The notes beneath the pieces were generated by a model. That model saw nothing but the letters and a program-made list of their open reading frames with translations, searched no databases and was not told the DNA's origin. Positions 61,304 through 64,000 of a stretch of DNA of 64,000 nucleotides are shown in pieces. This DNA comes from Archilochus colubris. Taxonomy: Eukaryota; Chordata; Aves; Apodiformes; Trochilidae. Location of the stretch: positions 34,333,121-34,397,120 of the forward strand of contig CM041085.1 of the NCBI GenBank assembly GCA_023079485.1, given 5' to 3'. The position numbers and the translations under genes were made by a program. Position 1 is the first letter of the stretch; every line of letters starts with the position of its first letter.

Positions 61304-64000
61304 CCCTTATCAGATGATCGGAGACGCCTAAGACTAGCAGTAGAAGGGTGTGCCATTTTCACAGCATTTCATAATAGCCCTCTGCACAGCGCTGGGAGCC
61401 ACCCCCTTATCAGCTGATTGGCCTTGCCTGAGACCACCAGTAGAAGGGCGTGCCGTTCTTTGCAGCCCCTTATAATAGCCCTCTGCGTAGTCCTGGGATC
61501 CGCTCCCTTATCAGGGCCCTTATAAGGCCTCACCGGAGACCACCAGCAGAAGGGCATGCCGCTTTTTGCAGCCCTTTATAATAGCCCTCTGCGCAGTGCT
61601 GGGAGCTGCCTTCTTATCAGCTGGTTGGCCTTGCCCAAGACCACCAGGAGAAGGACATTCCGCTCTTTGCAGCCCTTTATAATAGCCCTCTGCACTGCTG
61701 GGAGATGCTCTCTTATCAGCAGATTGGCTTCGCCTGAGACCACCAGCAGAAAGGTGTGCCGCTCTTCGCAGCCCTTTATACAAGCTCTCTGCGCAGTGCT
61801 AGGAGCTCCACCCTTACCAGCTAATCAGCCTTGCCTAAGACCACCAGCAGAAGGGTGTGCCACTCTTTGCAGCCTTTTTTAATAGCCCTCTGGGCAGTGC
61901 TGCCATCTGCCTTCTTATCAACCGATTGGCCTTGCCTGAGACCACCAGCACAAGGGTGTGCCGCTTTTTGAAGCCCTTTATACAAGCCCTCTGCGCAGTG
62001 CTGAGAGATGATCCCTTATCAGCTGATCGGCCTCTTATGAGACCACCAGCAGAAGGGCGTGCCACTCTCACAGAGATTAAAATAGCCCTCTGGGCAGTGC
62101 TGGGAGACGTCCACTTATCAGCTGATTGGCCTCTTCTAAGACCAGCAGCAGAAGGGCGTGCTGCTTTTTGCAGCCCTTTATAATAGCCCCCTGCGCGGTG
62201 CTGGAAGCTGCCTTCTTATCACTCGATTGGCCTCACCTGAGAGCAGCAGAAGTATGTTCCACTTTTCTCAGTCCTTTATAATAGCCCTCTGTGCAGTGCT
62301 GAGAGAGGCCTTCTTTATCAGCTGATTGGCCTCGCCTGAGACCACCAGCAGAAGGATCTTCTGCTCTTTGCATCCCTTTATAATAGCCCTCTGCGCGGTG
62401 CTGGGAGCCGCCCCCTTATCAGTTTGTTGGCCTCGCCTGAGGCCACCAGCAGAAGGGTGTTCCGCACTTCGCATCTCTTTAAAATAGCCCTCTGGGCAGT
62501 GCTGGGAGCTGCCTTCTTATCACCTTATTGGCCCCGCCTGAGCCCACCAGCAGAAGGGTGTTCCGCACTTAGCAGCCCCTTATAATAGCCCTCTGAGCGG
62601 TGCTGGTAGAGGCCTTCTTATCACCTGATTGGCCTCGCCTGAGACCACCAGTAGAATGACATTCCGTTTTCGCAGCCCTTTATAATGGCCCTCTGCGCAG
62701 TGCTAAGAGCTGCCTTCTTATCACTTGATTGGCCTCACCTGAGACCATCAGCAGAAGGATGCTCTGCTGTTCGCAGCCCTTTACAATAGGCCTCTAAGCA
62801 GTGCTGGGAGCCGCCCCCTCAGCTGATTGGCGTTGCCTAAGACCACCAGCAGAAGGGCGTGCCAGTGTTCGCAGTCCTTTATAATAACCCTCTGTGTAGT
62901 GCTGGTAGAGGCCTTCTTTATCAGCTGATTGGCGTCACCGAGACCACCAGCAGAAGGGTGTGCCGCTCTTCGCAGCCCTTTATACAAGCTCTCTGCTCAG
63001 TGCTGGGAGCTGTCCCCTTATCAGCTGATTGGCTTCAACTGAGACCACCAGCAGAAGGGCGTGCTGCACTTCGCAGCGATTATAAAAGCCTTCTGGGCAG
63101 TGCTGGCAGCTGCCCCCTTATCAGCTGATTGGCCATGCGTGAGACCACCAGGAGAAGGCCATGCCACTCTTCACAGCCCTTTATAATAACCCTCTGGGCA
63201 GTGCTGGGAGACGCCCCCTTGTCAGCTGATCGGCCACGCCTGAGACCACCAGCAGAAGGGCGTTCTGCTTTTCTCAGCCCTTTATAATAGGCCTCTAAGC
63301 AGTGCTGGGAACCGCCTACTTATCAGATGATTGGTCTCACCTTAGACCACCAGCAGAAGGGTGTGCCTCTCTTCGCAGTGATTGTAATCATCCTCTGTGC
63401 AGTGGTGGGAGATGTCCCCTTATCAGCTGATCAGATATGCCTGAGACCACCAGCAGAAGGGTGTGCCTCTCTTCACAGCGATTATAATAGGCCTCTGTGC
63501 AGTGCTGGGAGACTCCCCCTTATCAGATGATTGGCCTTGCCTTAGACCCTTAAGAAGAAGGGCGTGCCGTGCCGTTCGTCGCAGCCCTTTATACAAGCCC
63601 TCTGGCCAGTGCTGAGAGCCACCCCGTTATCAGATGATTGGCCACGCCTAAGACCAGCAGTAGAATGGCATTCCACTTTTTGCAGCTCTTTATAATAGCC
63701 CTCTGGGCAGTGCTGGGAGCTGGTCTCTTATCAGCTGATTGGCCTCGCCTGAGACCACCAGCAGAAGGGCGTGCATCTCTTCGCAGGGATTATAATAGTC
63801 CTCTGCGAGATGCTGCAAGCTGCCTTCTTATCACCTTATTGGCCTTGCCTGAGACCACCAGCAGAAGGGTGTGCCGTTCTTTGCAGCTCTTTATAATAGC
63901 CCTCTGCGCAGTGCTGGGAGCTGCTCCCTTATCAGCTGATAGGCCTCTTCTAAGACCACCAGCAGAAGGGCGTGCCGCTCTTAGCAGCCCTTTATAATAG
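61304..64000. repeat. Tandem satellite array, about 101-bp monomer, about 27 copies
   Basis: From 61304 to the right edge the sequence is a head-to-tail tandem array. I located 26 successive 'ctctgNgcagtgct'-type blocks from 61378 to 63900, giving an average period of about 101 bases with spacings of about 95-109. A typical monomer starts TTATCAGCTGATTGG, continues with 'gagaccaccagcagaagggc', then 'cgcagccctttataatagcc', and ends 'cagtgctgggagctgcc'. Copies differ by scattered substitutions and small indels. There is no spacer/repeat alternation as in CRISPR and no stable reading frame of its own. The array continues past the window. I do not recognise it as a named satellite family. Confidence 0.95.

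Noticed and set aside
61556..63997. Many 60-119-codon open frames with similar repeated peptides on both strands
   Set aside because: They come from the 101-bp satellite. Three monomers (303 bp) restore the frame, so related peptides recur every three units, but the frames break irregularly with indels and there is no start or domain logic.
61304..64000. CRISPR-like array
   Set aside because: The whole 101-bp unit repeats without unique spacers and the host is a vertebrate, so this is a satellite.

Overview
The window looks like avian nuclear DNA. It carries many 5'-truncated CR1 LINE copies in both orientations (ends built on ATTCTATGAT repeats), an AT-rich background with three GC/CpG-rich islands, no operon-like gene packing, and two vertebrate genes with near-textbook protein sequences. 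The species cannot be named from the sequence alone.

Layout. (1) 1-17.8 kb: gene-free AT-rich DNA with one old CR1 fragment and homopolymer tracts. (2) 17.8-19.9 kb: a CpG-rich segment holding a CR1 3' end and, on the minus strand, an intact tRNA-Leu(TAA) with a long T-run terminator. (3) 19.9-25.1 kb: gene-free except for a CR1 copy; the proximal part is probably the STX11 3' UTR. (4) 25,153-26,019 (minus): the complete coding exon of syntaxin-11 (STX11), preceded by a clear 3' splice site. (5) 26.0-37.3 kb: probable STX11 intron 1. A CpG island at about 36.9-37.9 kb contains a good minus-strand 5' splice site and promoter-like boxes, and is the probable STX11 first exon and promoter. (6) 37.9-55.7 kb: intergenic DNA with CR1 copies, a roughly 290-bp (CCCTCT)n-type polypyrimidine tract, an (AAAG)n tract and an unclassified GC-rich insertion-like segment. 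(7) 55.7-56.6 kb (plus): intronless SF3B5 with a CpG-island promoter carrying ZNF143-, NRF1-, YY1- and ETS-type sites and a clear AATAAA signal. (8) 56.6-60.7 kb: AT-rich intergenic DNA. (9) 60.7-61.3 kb: a CR1 copy. (10) 61.3-64.0 kb: about 27 tandem copies of a roughly 101-bp satellite that runs off the right edge.

STX11 and SF3B5 are divergent (head to head), and a tRNA-Leu(TAA) lies beyond the 3' side of STX11. From memory, the mammalian order is SF3B5 - STX11 - tRNA-Leu(TAA) - UTRN, so this appears to be a conserved block read in reverse, with UTRN expected to the left. No utrophin exon was recognised. The two proteins are not functionally linked: STX11 acts in membrane fusion of immune secretory granules, and SF3B5 is a core U2 snRNP splicing factor. 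The least explained item is the 101-bp array. Its monomer, read on the minus strand, carries CCAAT, E-box, GATA and TATA-like motifs in promoter-like order.
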